Source: an uncultured Acetobacter sp. (GTDB lineage Bacteria; Pseudomonadota; Alphaproteobacteria; Acetobacterales; Acetobacteraceae). From it: DNA of 8,390 nucleotides. The position numbers and the translations under genes are program-made. A model generated the notes under the pieces. It did not search any database and had not been told where the DNA came from. It saw only the letters and a list, made by a program, of their open reading frames with translations. The stretch is taken from contig CALCDN010000066.1 of NCBI GenBank assembly GCA_937900755.1, forward strand, positions 1-8,390, written 5' to 3'. Positions within the stretch are counted from its first letter, which is position 1, and each line of letters begins with the position of its first letter. Shown piece by piece: positions 7,937 through 8,390 of the stretch.

Positions 7937-8390
7937 ATGATGGCAGGTCGTTTCCCTTTGGCCCGCCCCCGCCGCAACCGGTTTGACGATGCGACACGCC
8001 GCCTGGTTGCCGAAAATTCACTGGGCATCAGCAACCTGATCTGGCCGATTTTTTTCATGGAAGGGACTGACGTTACAACCGAAGTCTCCTCCATGCCCGG
8101 CGCACACCGCGTTACACTCGACCGGCTTGCCAGGCATGTTGAACCCGCCGCCAAGCTGGGTATTCCAGCCCTTGCCCTGTTCCCCATCACCCCGGCCGAG
8201 GCGCGGGATGAAACCGGGACGGAAGCGCTCAACCCCGACAACCTGATGTGCCGCGCGGCCCGGCTGCTCAAAAAAGAGTTCCCCGACATGGCCCTGATCG
8301 GGGACGTGGCACGCGCCCCCTATACCAGCCACGGCCATGACGGCCTGATCGAGGACGGCTACGTGGGCAACGAGGCCGCGGTCCAGATTC
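7937..8390 (+). CDS. hemB: Porphobilinogen synthase (delta-aminolevulinic acid dehydratase), 3'-truncated by window edge
   Basis: HemB condenses two 5-aminolevulinate molecules into porphobilinogen, the second common step of haem synthesis, in the cytoplasm. About 151 of the usual 320-340 residues are visible. RPRRNR (10-15), LIWPIFFMEGTD, VSSMPGAHRVTLDRL and GIPALALFPITP, followed by NPDNLMCRAARLLKKEFP, match the N-terminal half of the family. The active-site box at 8303-8344 reads DVARAPYTSHGHDG. Asp123 and Asp135 are kept, but position 127, normally Asp in the aspartate-rich class or Cys in the zinc class, is Ala, and position 126 is Arg where Leu is usual. The Schiff-base lysines lie beyond the window. 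The start is supported by AAGGAG. The gene is divergent from glyA. Confidence 0.96.
   Translation, partial: MMAGRFPLARPRRNRFDDATRRLVAENSLGISNLIWPIFFMEGTDVTTEVSSMPGAHRVTLDRLARHVEPAAKLGIPALALFPITPAEARDETGTEALNPDNLMCRAARLLKKEFPDMALIGDVARAPYTSHGHDGLIEDGYVGNEAAVQI

Overview
The window is a GC-rich bacterial chromosome segment carrying mostly housekeeping genes. The GlyA and HemB sequences, the generally high GC of coding DNA (about 60-65% by eye) and the gene content suggest an alphaproteobacterium. An acetic acid bacterium (Acetobacteraceae, such as Acetobacter or Komagataeibacter) is my best guess. That assignment rests on general resemblance, not on a database match.

Layout. Bases 2-835 (+) are the 3' part of a zinc-dependent succinylglutamate desuccinylase/aspartoacylase-family gene whose start lies upstream of the window. 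Bases 1002-1718 (+) encode an MgtC/SapB-family membrane protein. It converges on a RhlE-like DEAD-box RNA helicase (1766-3061, -), with a GC-rich inverted repeat between the two stops. Two minus-strand genes for surface sugar chemistry follow: a family-2 glycosyltransferase of the dolichyl-phosphate-mannose-synthase/GtrB type (3220-4188) and a multi-pass membrane protein with features of a GT-C glycosyltransferase (4319-5929). The membrane gene is strikingly AT-rich (about 40% GC by eye). A strong 16-bp-stem terminator (6134-6171) separates this pair from glyA (6192-7481, -). glyA is divergent from hemB (7937 to beyond the window end, +) across a 455-bp intergenic region.

How the genes work together. 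GT2 enzymes of this type usually charge a polyprenyl phosphate with a sugar on the cytoplasmic face. GT-C enzymes use such lipid-linked sugars on the outer face. The pair may therefore modify an envelope glycan, although each may have its own promoter. GlyA makes glycine, a substrate of 5-aminolevulinate synthase in the C4 haem pathway, and HemB consumes 5-aminolevulinate, so their divergent pairing is metabolically sensible. The remaining genes show no obvious shared pathway.

I see no CRISPR array, transposase, phage gene, tRNA or rRNA, and no clear undescribed system. The points most worth a second look are an atypical metal-ligand box in HemB, competing hairpins in the glyA and helicase leaders, and the compositional break at the GT-C gene.
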